Origin: Bradyrhizobium sp. Ec3.3
Lineage (GTDB): Bacteria; Pseudomonadota; Alphaproteobacteria; Rhizobiales; Xanthobacteraceae
Length of the DNA stretch: 64,000 bases
Direction of reading: 5' to 3'
Assembly: GCF_000472925.1 (NCBI RefSeq)
Contig: NZ_AXAS01000018.1
Location: forward strand, 1 to 64,000
In this document: positions 9,318-16,607 of the stretch, in pieces
Numbering within the stretch: the stretch's first letter is position 1
How the letters are laid out: each line of letters opens with the position of its first letter
The notes under the pieces: generated by a model
The model's input: only the letters and a program-made list of their open reading frames with translations
Databases searched by the model: none
What the model was told of the DNA's origin: nothing
Translations under genes and position numbers: made by a program

Positions 9318-9585
9318 GGCCGAGAGTGGGGTTGGCATCCAGCACGGTCTCTTTGGCCGACCTGTCAAATGGCTTCGGCGACTGCCGCGTTACTTTGCAT
9401 GGGGTTGTTTTCGACATTTTTGGCCGAGCCGTCGGCACCTCGGCAAAATCCCTCAAACTTTAACAAACCCCGCAGGTTCCCGTTCAGCACGCGCATTAAG
9501 GGCCGGAGAACCTGATGCCGCTAGGGTGGTGCAGTCGAGCGCAGTGCTCTTTTCAGTTTCCTGTTCAGTTGCTTTTGGGGAAGCC

Positions 9586-10680
9586 ATGACCGCCTCAGCC
9601 AAACCCGCCGCCAAACGCAGGCTCCTCCTGGCCTCCGACCGCAGCGACCAGAGCAGCGAGCTCGCCCACATCCTGCAGTCCGTCGGCGACGTCGCAACGG
9701 TCTCGACTGAGGAGATCCCCGAGCAGCCGGCGCTCGATCTCTCCGGCATCGTCGTCGACATCAACCTGCGCTCGCCCGAGAGCGTGCAGCGGGTGCGCAA
9801 CAAGCTGCGCGGCGATGCCTATCGTTCGATGCCGCGTCTGTTCGTGCTGGCGGATGCGCTTCACCACGGCACCATGCAGGCGTGGGCGCTGGGCGCCACC
9901 GACACGATCTCGCGGCCACTGCAACCCGAGGCCATTTTGCAGCGCATCCGCGCCGCGTTTCCGGACACCACCACTTACGACGCCAGCGATCGCGGCAAGA
10001 CGCTGAACCGTGGCGTCGAGGCGGCGCATGGCGTGCTGGCGAAAATGTTCGAGAAGCTGCCGCTCGGCGTGCCCCTGACCTTCGACGACGTCATCGCCGC
10101 CGAGAGCAAGATCCTCAAGGCGATCAAGCATTCCTCGCTGCGCGAGTGGCTCACCACCGTCGGCTGCCATCATGTCGGCAGCTACCGGCACTGTCTGTTC
10201 GTCACCGGCTTTGCGGTTGCCTTCGCGCAGCATCTCGGCATGCGCGAGGACGACCAGCGCCGCCTGACCCGCGCCGCTCTGCTGCACGATGTCGGCAAGG
10301 CCTTCGTGCCGTCACAGCTTCTGGACAAGCCCGGCAAGCTCACCGACGAGGAGATGGACGAGGTTCGCCAGCATCCGCGCCGCGGTTACGAGGCGCTCGC
10401 GGCGCAAGGCGGCTTTCCGCCGGAAATGCTCGATGTGGTGCTGCACCACCACGAGTTCCTCGACGGCAGCGGCTATCCGAACAAGCTCTCGTCGAACCAG
10501 ATCAGCGACATCGTCCGCCTGACGACCATCGTCGACATCTACGCGGCGCTGGTCGAGAAGCGCGCCTACCGCATGCCCTTCACCCATTCCCGCGCCTTCG
10601 CGATGCTGGAGGGCATGGCCGGCAAGCTGGACCAGCAGCTCGTGCAGGCCTTCCGCCCGGTGGCGCTGGGATCGTTCTGA
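9586..10680 (+). CDS. HD-GYP domain protein with degenerate receiver (putative c-di-GMP phosphodiesterase)
   Basis: The product has 364 residues from the ATG at 9586, preceded by GGGGAAG. The open frame actually runs in from inside the upstream gene, so this start rests on the ribosome site and on where similarity to a fold begins. Residues 1-125 resemble a response-regulator receiver, but the usual Lys near the end is replaced (ISRPLQPEA), so phosphorylation is doubtful. The C-terminal part is an HD-GYP domain: HD motif in LLHDVGKAF, the HHHEF metal ligands and the GYP loop in DGSGYPNKL. HD-GYP domains hydrolyse cyclic di-GMP, linking this gene to the GGDEF/EAL proteins further right. It is monocistronic. 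Confidence 0.88.
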   Translation: MTASAKPAAKRRLLLASDRSDQSSELAHILQSVGDVATVSTEEIPEQPALDLSGIVVDINLRSPESVQRVRNKLRGDAYRSMPRLFVLADALHHGTMQAWALGATDTISRPLQPEAILQRIRAAFPDTTTYDASDRGKTLNRGVEAAHGVLAKMFEKLPLGVPLTFDDVIAAESKILKAIKHSSLREWLTTVGCHHVGSYRHCLFVTGFAVAFAQHLGMREDDQRRLTRAALLHDVGKAFVPSQLLDKPGKLTDEEMDEVRQHPRRGYEALAAQGGFPPEMLDVVLHHHEFLDGSGYPNKLSSNQISDIVRLTTIVDIYAALVEKRAYRMPFTHSRAFAMLEGMAGKLDQQLVQAFRPVALGSF

Positions 10681-10691
10681 CTTCCCACTTT

Positions 10692-10771
10692 CTCATTCCG
10701 GGGGCGCGCGAAGCACGAACCCGGAATCTCGAGATTCCGGGTTCGGTGCTGACGCACCGCCCCGGAATGAC
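10692..10771. repeat. Palindromic intergenic repeat (CTCATTCCGGGG type)
   Basis: CATTCCGG at the left faces CCGGAATGA at the right, with an inner perfect palindrome CCGGAATCTCGAGATTCCGG. It separates convergent genes and may end transcription from both sides. Confidence 0.75.
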
Positions 10772-10798
10772 GATCTACCTCATGAACGCCAGCCCGCT

Positions 10799-11209
10799 TC
10801 AATTCTCATACGACGAAATCTCGATCAGGCTCCCGTCCGGATCGCGGCAATAGACCGAGCGCAGCGTGCCGCGGGCGCCTTGCTTCTCCACCGGGCCTTC
10901 CTCGATCGCGACGCCATGCGCCGTCAGATGCGCCACCACCTCATCGGGCGTGGCCGTGGTGAGGAAGCACAGATCCTCGCTGCCGGCAGTCGCGTGGTTC
11001 GCGGTGAACCACTCCACCCTGTCGGCATCGCGCGGCCGGACGTTGATCTTCTGGTTGCCGAACTGAAGCGAGGTCCGCGGCGCTTTGCCGCCGCCCGGAT
11101 CGAACACCCTCACTTCCATGCCGAGGATTTTGCGGTACCACTCGGCGGTAGTTGCGACATCTGCGACGTTGATGACGAGGTGATCGAGGGCCTGGACCTT
11201 GACGGACAT
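10799..11209 (-). CDS. VOC-family (glyoxalase/dioxygenase-like) protein
   Basis: The product has 136 residues beginning MSVKVQALDHLVINVADVAT. The pattern of a beta-alpha-beta-beta-beta unit repeated twice is clear: LDHLVINVAD supplies the first metal-ligand His, and YCRDPDGSLIEISSYE supplies the last Glu with the typical DPDG turn. Such single-domain proteins bind a divalent metal and act on glutathione adducts, ring-cleavage substrates or antibiotics; the substrate cannot be told from sequence. Its start lies just upstream of the divergent Bug-type receptor gene, so the two share a promoter region of about 100 bp. Confidence 0.85.
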   Translation of the reverse strand: MSVKVQALDHLVINVADVATTAEWYRKILGMEVRVFDPGGGKAPRTSLQFGNQKINVRPRDADRVEWFTANHATAGSEDLCFLTTATPDEVVAHLTAHGVAIEEGPVEKQGARGTLRSVYCRDPDGSLIEISSYEN

Positions 11210-11312
11210 GCCTTATCCTTTCGTCGCGATGCAGCTAGCGCACTTCTCGTCGCTGGCGCGCTTTGTTACAACGCGCTGCCTTCAAGAACAACAAACCGGG
11301 AGACGACTTCAG

Positions 11313-12287
11313 ATGATCACACGCCGCACCGCGCTGCGCCTGCTCGCCGCCAGTCCGCTTGCAACCGCGCCGTTCTCAAGGGCCTTTGCGGCGGAGTATC
11401 CGGCGCGGCCGGTGAAATGGGTCGTCGGCTATCCGCCGGGAGGCGCCACCGACATCCTGGCGCGGCTGATCGGCCAGCGGCTGTCCGAAAAGTTCGGCCA
11501 GCAGTTCGTGATCGAGAACAAGCCCGGCGCCGGCAACAACATCGGCACCGAGTCCGTCGTCAATGCCGAGCCCGACGGCTACACGCTGCTGCTGGTCAAC
11601 CCGGCCAACTACATCAACGCCTCGCTCTACGCCAATCTCAAGTTCAACTTCGTGCGCGACATCGCGCCGGTCGCCTCGTTCCAGCGCGTGCCGAACGTGA
11701 TGACCGTGAACAAGGACGTGCCGGCGAAGAACGTCGCCGAGTTCATCGAGTATGTGAAGGCCAATCCCGGCAAGGTGAACATGGCCTCCTCCGGCAACGG
11801 CACCTCGGTGCATCTGTCCGGCGAGATGTTCATGGCGATGACCGGCTGCAAGATGCAGCACGTGCCCTATCGCGGCGCAGCGCCCGCGATCACCGACATG
11901 CTGGGCGGTCAGGTGCAGGTGATCTTCGACAACATGCCCTCGATCATCCAGCACATCCGCTCCGGCTCGCTTCGCGCGCTCGGCGTCACCACCGCCGACA
12001 GATCCTCGCAATTGCCCGACGTGCAGGCGATCGCGGAAACCGTTCCGAACTACGAGGCGAGCGCGCTGTTCGGCATGGGCGCGCCGAAAAACACGCCGAA
12101 GGAGATCATCGCGAAGCTCAACGGCGAGATCAACGCCATCATGAAGGAGCCCGACATGACCAAGCGCCTGGTTGAGCTCGGCGGCGAGCCGCTCGTGCAG
12201 ACGCCGGACGGGTTCGGCGACATGATCAAGGCCGAGACCGAAAAGTGGAAGAAGGTCGTTGAGTTCGCCGGCCTGAAGGTCGACTAG
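11313..12287 (+). CDS. Bug/TTT-family periplasmic solute-binding protein
   Basis: The product has 324 residues. The N-terminus MITRRTALRLLAASPLATAP then FSRAFAAEYPARPVKW is a signal peptide with a twin-arginine-like R-R. The mature part has the hallmarks of the Bug receptors of tripartite tricarboxylate transporters: YPARPVKWVVGYPPGGATD near the start, a middle PGKVNMASSGNGTSVHL and a later HVPYRGAAPAITDMLGGQVQ. These proteins bind small carboxylates. No tctA or tctB membrane gene is adjacent, which is common for the many orphan Bug receptors of Bradyrhizobium and Bordetella relatives. GGGAG stands about 11 bases before the ATG. A strong terminator follows. Confidence 0.9.
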   Translation: MITRRTALRLLAASPLATAPFSRAFAAEYPARPVKWVVGYPPGGATDILARLIGQRLSEKFGQQFVIENKPGAGNNIGTESVVNAEPDGYTLLLVNPANYINASLYANLKFNFVRDIAPVASFQRVPNVMTVNKDVPAKNVAEFIEYVKANPGKVNMASSGNGTSVHLSGEMFMAMTGCKMQHVPYRGAAPAITDMLGGQVQVIFDNMPSIIQHIRSGSLRALGVTTADRSSQLPDVQAIAETVPNYEASALFGMGAPKNTPKEIIAKLNGEINAIMKEPDMTKRLVELGGEPLVQTPDGFGDMIKAETEKWKKVVEFAGLKVD

Positions 12288-12319
12288 CGATCTCGGCTAG
12301 CGCATCACGACGCTGACGA

Positions 12320-12345
12320 AGCCCCGCCGCGAGGCGGGGCTTTTT
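12320..12345 (+). terminator. Intrinsic terminator after the Bug receptor gene
   Basis: AGCCCCGCC and GGCGGGGCT pair across a GCGA loop, followed by TTTTT. It lies about 35 bases after the stop. Confidence 0.88.
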
Positions 12346-12422
12346 AATGTGCGGTCCGGAACAGGTTCCCGAGCCTGCGCGCGATCACGCACTCGTGCGG
12401 AGGAGTGTGCGCGCGGTCCGGC

Positions 12423-12450
12423 TTGACGTCCTCGCGCTTTCGCTTATACT
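12423..12450 (+). promoter_or_regulatory. Sigma-70-type promoter of the arsR operon
   Basis: TTGACG at 12423-12428 and TATACT at 12445-12450 are separated by 16 bases, a near-consensus housekeeping promoter. The predicted start of transcription falls at about the A of the arsR ATG at 12458, implying a leaderless mRNA. Confidence 0.7.
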
Positions 12451-12469
12451 AAACCATATGGTTAAGTAT
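12446..12469. promoter_or_regulatory. Probable ArsR operator over the -10 box and start codon
   Basis: A 24-bp inverted repeat with arms ATACTAAACCAT and ATGGTTAAGTAT, one mismatch pair. It covers the -10 hexamer and the start codon of the ArsR gene, so a bound repressor would block its own promoter. Confidence 0.65.
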
Positions 12470-12904
12470 CAAAACGAGACGCTGGACCGAACCTTTGCGG
12501 CGCTGTCCGATCCGACGCGGCGTGCGCTGCTGGCGCGGCTCGGCGAGGAGGACAGCCTGTCGGTGAGCGAGCTGGCCGCGCCGTTTTCGATCTCGCTGCC
12601 CGCGATCATGAAGCATCTCGAGGTGTTGTCGGATGCAGGCCTGATCGTGCGGGAGAAGACCGGGCGCACGGTCGCCTGCCGGCTCACCGCCAAGCCGATG
12701 GAGCAGGCGATGGACTGGCTCAATCGCTACGCACGCTTCTGGTCCGACAATTTCGATCGCCTTGCAGCTTTTGTGGAGGACGACCCATGGCCATCAACCA
12801 AGCAGCCGCCCGCGCCGATGAGCGCCCAAGCCTCACCCTCACGCGCCGCTTCCGCGCGAGGCCGGAAAGGGTCTACGCCGCGTGGACGCAGGCCGAGCAG
12901 CTAG
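12458..12904 (+). CDS. ArsR-family winged-helix transcriptional regulator
   Basis: The product has 148 residues beginning MVKYQNETLDRTFAALSDPT. The helix-turn-helix is plain: LSDPTRRALLARLGEEDSLS, then SELAAPFSISLPAIMKHLEV as the recognition helix, then the wing REKTGRTVACRL. Metal-sensing Cys motifs are absent, as in the ArsR subgroup paired with SRPBCC proteins. The usual domain ends near residue 108 (FVEDD); the remaining 38 residues are Pro/Ser/Arg-rich and overlap the next gene out of frame by 118 bases. It likely represses the operon arsR-SRPBCC-DUF899 through the palindrome at its start codon. Because transcription should begin at the ATG, the message is probably leaderless. Confidence 0.88.
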   Translation: MVKYQNETLDRTFAALSDPTRRALLARLGEEDSLSVSELAAPFSISLPAIMKHLEVLSDAGLIVREKTGRTVACRLTAKPMEQAMDWLNRYARFWSDNFDRLAAFVEDDPWPSTKQPPAPMSAQASPSRAASARGRKGSTPRGRRPSS

Positions 12905-13248
12905 CGCAGTGGTTCGGCCCGCCGAACATGAAGCCCGCGACGGCGCAGGCCGACCTCGACGTCCGCACCGGCGGCCGCTACCGGATCAGCTTCACCCGCG
13001 ACGATGGCGAATATTTCGAGGCCGGCGGCATCTACCGCGAGGTCGTGCCGAACGAGCGGCTGGTGTTCTCCTGGGCCTGGCACTCGACGCCGGAACGCGA
13101 GTCGCTCGTCACCATCTCGTTCAAGCCCGACAACGGCGGCACGCTGATGATCTTCCACCATGCCCAGTTCTTCGACGAAACCGCACGCGACAACCATCAG
13201 CGCGGCTGGAGCTCGTTCTTCGACAAGCTCGATGCCTTCGTCGCCTGA
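12787..13248 (+). CDS. SRPBCC (AHSA1/START-like) domain protein
   Basis: The product has 153 residues beginning MAINQAAARADERPSLTLTR. The AHSA1 pattern is visible: LTLTRRFRARPERVYAAWTQ, then EQLAQWFGPPNM, and the closing QRGWSSFFDKLDAFVA. These proteins form a helix-grip cavity for a hydrophobic ligand; those beside ArsR regulators are often detoxification or stress proteins of unknown ligand. The ATG follows GGAGG by eight bases. The gene starts inside the 3' end of arsR in another frame, so translation is probably coupled, and the DUF899 gene follows 15 bases later. Confidence 0.88.
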   Translation: MAINQAAARADERPSLTLTRRFRARPERVYAAWTQAEQLAQWFGPPNMKPATAQADLDVRTGGRYRISFTRDDGEYFEAGGIYREVVPNERLVFSWAWHSTPERESLVTISFKPDNGGTLMIFHHAQFFDETARDNHQRGWSSFFDKLDAFVA

Positions 13249-13263
13249 TCAGCGGAGTTCATC

Positions 13264-14001
13264 ATGCAGCAACATCAGATCGTTTCCCGCCAAGAGTGGA
13301 TCACGGCGCGCAAGGCCCATCTGGCGCGTGAGAAGGAGCTTTCGCAGGCGCGCGAGCGCCTCGCTGAGGAGCGTCGCCGGCTTCCCTGGGTCAAGATCGA
13401 CAAGGAGTACGTATTCGACGGCCTGAACGGCAAGGTGACGCTCGCCGACCTGTTCACGGGACGTCCGCAGCTCGTCGTGCAGCATGTGATGTTCGCACCC
13501 GACTGGGAGGCGGCCTGCAAGAGCTGCTCGTTCTGGGCCGATGGTTTTGAGCGCATGGTGCCGCATCTTGCCGCGCGCGACACCACCATGGTCGCGATCT
13601 CGCTCGCGCCGGTCGCCAAGCTCGAGGCGTTCAAGCAGCGCATGGGCTGGACCTTCGACTGGGTGTCCTCGGGCGGCAACGACTTCAACCATGACTTTGG
13701 CGTGACGTTCACGCGCGAAGAGATCGAGAAAGGCGAGCCGAAATACAATTTCGGTACCACGCCGTTCTACGGTCCCGAGCTGCCCGGCATCAGCGTGTTC
13801 TTCCGCGACGAATCAGGTGCCGTCTTCCACACCTACTCGTGCTTTGCCCGCGGTCTCGACATGATGAACGCGGCCTACCAGTACCTCGATCTCACCCCGC
13901 TCGGCCGTCACGAGGAAGGCCTGCCCTATCCGATGGACTGGGTGCGCCTGCGCGACCAGTATCAGCCAGAAGCGGCGAAGGCGGGGTGCTGCCATAGCTA
14001 G
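13264..14001 (+). CDS. DUF899 thioredoxin-like protein
   Basis: The product has 245 residues beginning MQQHQIVSRQEWITARKAHL. The family signature is a thioredoxin-like fold with VVQHVMFAPDWEAACKSCSF, giving a C-x2-C pair (CKSC), then FWADGF, and later PGISVFFRDESGAVFHTYSC. The N-terminal region has a charged helix (HLAREKELSQARERLAEERR). DUF899 proteins commonly occur with ArsR-SRPBCC pairs; a redox or detoxification role is inferred, not proven. It is the last gene of the operon, ending before a palindromic repeat. Confidence 0.88.
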   Translation: MQQHQIVSRQEWITARKAHLAREKELSQARERLAEERRRLPWVKIDKEYVFDGLNGKVTLADLFTGRPQLVVQHVMFAPDWEAACKSCSFWADGFERMVPHLAARDTTMVAISLAPVAKLEAFKQRMGWTFDWVSSGGNDFNHDFGVTFTREEIEKGEPKYNFGTTPFYGPELPGISVFFRDESGAVFHTYSCFARGLDMMNAAYQYLDLTPLGRHEEGLPYPMDWVRLRDQYQPEAAKAGCCHS

Positions 14002-14019
14002 ATCCCGGACGGCGCTGCC

Positions 14020-14109
14020 GTAGGGTGGGTAATGGCGCGAAGCGCCGTCCCCCCATCTCTCCGAGATTGCGAGAAAGGAGGTGGGCACGCTTCGCTTTGC
14101 CCACCCTGC
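14020..14109. repeat. Palindromic intergenic repeat (GGTGGGC...GCCCACC type)
   Basis: GTAGGGTGGGTAATGGCGCG at the left and TTTGCCCACCCTGC at the right are complementary ends, with inner arms. A related copy stands at 47241-47326. It lies between convergent genes and may stop transcription from either side. Confidence 0.7.
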
Positions 14110-14148
14110 GGCTCCTGAGTTGAGCGGGTCGTCCTGAATACGCACAAG

Positions 14149-15390
14149 CTACCGCTTCGCGTCGGCCTGCTCCGTGCCCGTGCACGAGATCAGCATCGTG
14201 TAGGCGCGGGCGTTGCCGGCGATGTCGGTGGTCTTAAGTTCGCCTTTCGGCTCTGCGGTCTGGTAGGGCACGACGGAATTGTCGAGGAAGTCGCGCACTG
14301 CGCCGGTCTTGATCGCGAAGTTGATGTTTTCGGGGATCGTCCCGGTCGCCTTGATCACTGTCCTGGCATCGAGCTTCGCCACGACGACGCCGACCAGCTG
14401 GCCGGACGTGTCGAACAGTGGGCCGCCGCTGTTGCCCGGCTGGACGGCCGCGCTGATCTGGAGGTGACGGGTGTCGTTGAGAATGCCGCTGAGCGAGCTC
14501 ACGATTCCCGTCGTGACCGTGAAGTCGGAGGTCAGGAGGCCATGGTAGGGAAAGCCGATCGCCACGACGGAATCGCCGGAACGGATTGAACGATCGCGGA
14601 TCCTGGCAAAGTCCTTGAACGTGGCTGTCGCGGGCGCCTGGAGCAGCGCCAGATCGTTGATCGCATCGCGCGACACGACGCGCAGCACCATCGTCGCTTC
14701 GCCGGTGAGATTACCCTTGATGTCCCCGACGCAGCCGTCGATGACATGATTGTTGGTGACAATGTGCCCGCTGGCGCTGACCACAAAGCCCGTGCCGCTG
14801 TAGGTTCCGGTCTTGCCCGGCTTGGCGGCGGGCGGCGCGGCTGGTTTCTCTCCCGTCGCCGGCTTCGCCGCGACCTTGGTGAAATCGCCGGCCTTGCTGA
14901 GTCCGTCGGCCTTTACCTTGGTGACGCAATTGGCCAGCGCCGCGATCACGGGCCCGCTCGACGTCAACTGGAATTGCAGGACGGTGCGGCCGGCCGTCGC
15001 GACCATAAGGCTCGCCTTCTGGAACGACCGCACGACATTCGACGGCATGATCGCGGTGAGCATGTCGGATCGATTGGCTGTGGCAAACACGCGCGCTTGC
15101 TCCTGGCCGTCGAAGATCACGTCGATCGCTGCGTTCTCGCCCTTGTTGAATTTGTAGCCGGGACTGGCGAAGCTCAGCAGCCACGAGCCCGCTGCATTCT
15201 GGGCGACGACGAGAATGACGCCGTTGGCATAGGGCGCCGTTGCTGCGCAATGCGAGAACGCGCCGGACTCATCATTGCTGAACGCGCCGCCGACCCAATT
15301 GCCGATATTGACGGACCCGAACGGCCCCGCGGCATTGGCAAACCCGACAAGAAGAACGTGCAACACGCACGCAACAGCCCACTTCAGCAT
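14149..15390 (-). CDS. Exported trypsin-like serine protease (S1C/HtrA-like, no PDZ)
   Basis: The product has 413 residues with a signal peptide (MLKWAVACVLHVLLVGFANA, then A). An N-terminal domain of about 150 residues with IGNWVGGAFSNDESGAFSHC is of unknown role. A Pro/Ala/Lys-rich linker leads to a trypsin domain whose triad is intact: TNNHVIDGC (His), NDLALLQA (Asp) and QPGNSGGPLFD (Ser). No PDZ domain follows, so it differs from DegP/DegS. It probably works in the periplasm on damaged or regulatory proteins. It is divergent from the membrane-protein/uppS operon, and its promoter region may overlap that operon's operators. Confidence 0.88.
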   Translation of the reverse strand: MLKWAVACVLHVLLVGFANAAGPFGSVNIGNWVGGAFSNDESGAFSHCAATAPYANGVILVVAQNAAGSWLLSFASPGYKFNKGENAAIDVIFDGQEQARVFATANRSDMLTAIMPSNVVRSFQKASLMVATAGRTVLQFQLTSSGPVIAALANCVTKVKADGLSKAGDFTKVAAKPATGEKPAAPPAAKPGKTGTYSGTGFVVSASGHIVTNNHVIDGCVGDIKGNLTGEATMVLRVVSRDAINDLALLQAPATATFKDFARIRDRSIRSGDSVVAIGFPYHGLLTSDFTVTTGIVSSLSGILNDTRHLQISAAVQPGNSGGPLFDTSGQLVGVVVAKLDARTVIKATGTIPENINFAIKTGAVRDFLDNSVVPYQTAEPKGELKTTDIAGNARAYTMLISCTGTEQADAKR

Positions 15391-15498
15391 CGCAAAGCCC
15401 CCGGAACGCCCTTGGGCCGCATCTTACCTGTCCGATCCGGCCAGGCGCAACCGGCAGTTGTCCGGCGCCGGCCGTCGCCCGGCCGGACGGCGGCGCCC

Positions 15499-15526
15499 TT
15501 GCATTTACTTTGCGACGCGGTATACT
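15499..15526 (+). promoter_or_regulatory. Promoter of the membrane protein-regulator-uppS operon
   Basis: TTGCAT at 15499-15504 and TATACT at 15521-15526 are 16 bases apart. The -10 box overlaps the operator palindrome that starts at 15524. Confidence 0.6.
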
Positions 15527-15540
15527 TTGCATCACAAAGT
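15524..15540. promoter_or_regulatory. Operator copy 1 (ACTTTG-N5-CAAAGT)
   Basis: ACTTTG-CATCA-CAAAGT, a perfect 6-bp inverted repeat. The same 17-bp pattern recurs at 16591. A further half-site ACTTTG stands at 15507-15512. The winged-helix regulator encoded downstream is the likely ligand. Confidence 0.65.
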
Positions 15541-15589
15541 AAGGCTTGCACCCGTGGGTGCGAGGGTGGAACGAGGCTCGACGTTGCAG

Positions 15590-16207
15590 ATGCGCGATCT
15601 CGACAAGGCGCTGGCGGATATCGTGGCGATCCGCAGCCAGATCGCAGCCGGCACCGCCTTTCGCGGCTACGGTCCCGCGACGATGGTCGCAACCGGAGCG
15701 CTCGCACTGATCACCGCCATCCTGCAATATCTCTTCATCGACGACCCGACCACCGAGCCGCTCGCGTTCTTCCTCGGCTGGGGTCTTGCGGCGGCGCTCT
15801 CCGGCGCCATCATCTGGATCGAGATGCGCGCGCGCTCGCGCCGTCATCACTCCGGTCTTGCCGATGTCATGATCTACCAGGCGATCGAGCAGTTCCTGCC
15901 GGCCGGTGTCGCCGGCGTGCTGCTTGCGGTGGTGTTGTGGAAGTTCTCGGCCGAGACGCTCTGGTTGTTGCCGGGCTTGTGGCAGATCCTGGTGTCGCTC
16001 GGCATTTTCGCTTCCGTCCGCTCGCTGCCACGCAGCGTGGCGCTGGCGGGCGCCTGGTATTTCGTGTCGGGATTCGCGGTCGTTGTGCTGGCGAGCCAGA
16101 CCCACACGCTTTCGCCCTGGACCATGGGGCTACCCTTCGTGATCGGGCAGTCCGTGATGGCCGGGATTCTCTATGTTGCGTCTGGAGACAATGATGTCGA
16201 AGACTGA
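15590..16207 (+). CDS. Multi-pass membrane protein, function unknown
   Basis: The product has 205 residues beginning MRDLDKALADIVAIRSQIAA. It has about five hydrophobic segments: near residues 34-48, 57-75, 100-120, 126-142 and 155-200 (the last region probably two). The soluble N-terminus is a short amphipathic helix. An in-frame GTG at 15554 is a possible earlier start, and the ribosome site is weak for either. No family is recognised with confidence. The gene is first in an operon with a winged-helix regulator (overlapping by 14 bases) and a cis-prenyltransferase, so it may sense or act on the cell envelope or on polyprenyl lipids. Confidence 0.7.
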   Translation: MRDLDKALADIVAIRSQIAAGTAFRGYGPATMVATGALALITAILQYLFIDDPTTEPLAFFLGWGLAAALSGAIIWIEMRARSRRHHSGLADVMIYQAIEQFLPAGVAGVLLAVVLWKFSAETLWLLPGLWQILVSLGIFASVRSLPRSVALAGAWYFVSGFAVVVLASQTHTLSPWTMGLPFVIGQSVMAGILYVASGDNDVED

Positions 16208-16568
16208 AAGCGCGCCCTTCTCCTACGAAGGCCTCGACCGCGTCATCCACGAGAAGGCGAGGCTTGGCCTTTTGACCTCGCTGATGGCGCATCCGAAGGG
16301 TCTTGCCTTCGCCGATCTCAAACAGCTTTGCGGCCTGACCGACGGCAATCTCAGCCGGCATCTCGCCGTGTTGCAGGAGGCCGGCCTCGTCGACGTGACC
16401 AAGGGCTACGAAGGCAACCGCCCCCACACCACCTGCCGGCTGACAAAAGCCGGTCGCCGCCGCTTCCTGGACTATCTCAGCGTGCTCGAACGCCTGGTGC
16501 GCGATGCCGCCAAGGCCGCCGGCCGCGAGGCGCCGCCGCTCGGCCGCCTCGGCATCATCTCGACCTGA
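16194..16568 (+). CDS. Winged-helix (MarR/ArsR-like) transcriptional regulator
   Basis: The product has 124 residues beginning MSKTESAPFSYEGLDRVIHE. The helix-turn-helix is clear: LGLLTSLMAHPKGLAFADLK, then GLTDGNLSRHLAVLQEAGLV as recognition helix, then the wing VTKGYEGNRPHTTCRLT, and a C-terminal dimer helix (GRRRFLDYLSVLERLVRDAA). GGAGACA precedes ATGATG at 16191-16196; I use the second ATG for spacing. It overlaps the membrane-protein stop. The two identical-pattern palindromes, one on the operon promoter and one on the uppS start codon, are probably its targets, giving autoregulation and direct control of uppS. Confidence 0.85.
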   Translation: MSKTESAPFSYEGLDRVIHEKARLGLLTSLMAHPKGLAFADLKQLCGLTDGNLSRHLAVLQEAGLVDVTKGYEGNRPHTTCRLTKAGRRRFLDYLSVLERLVRDAAKAAGREAPPLGRLGIIST

Positions 16569-16590
16569 TCACCCCATTTCTTGACCGGAG

Positions 16591-16607
16591 ACTTTGCGAT
16601 GCAAAGT
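16591..16607. promoter_or_regulatory. Operator copy 2 over the uppS start codon
   Basis: ACTTTG-CGATG-CAAAGT; the ATG at its centre (16599-16601) is the uppS start. The extended arms ACTTTGC and GCAAAGT pair perfectly around GAT. The pattern is the same as at 15524-15540. Confidence 0.65.

Noticed and set aside
8479-9585. Frame running in from inside the hydroxylase gene into the HD-GYP gene
   Set aside because: Only the part from 9586 has a ribosome site and a recognisable domain; a terminator lies in between.
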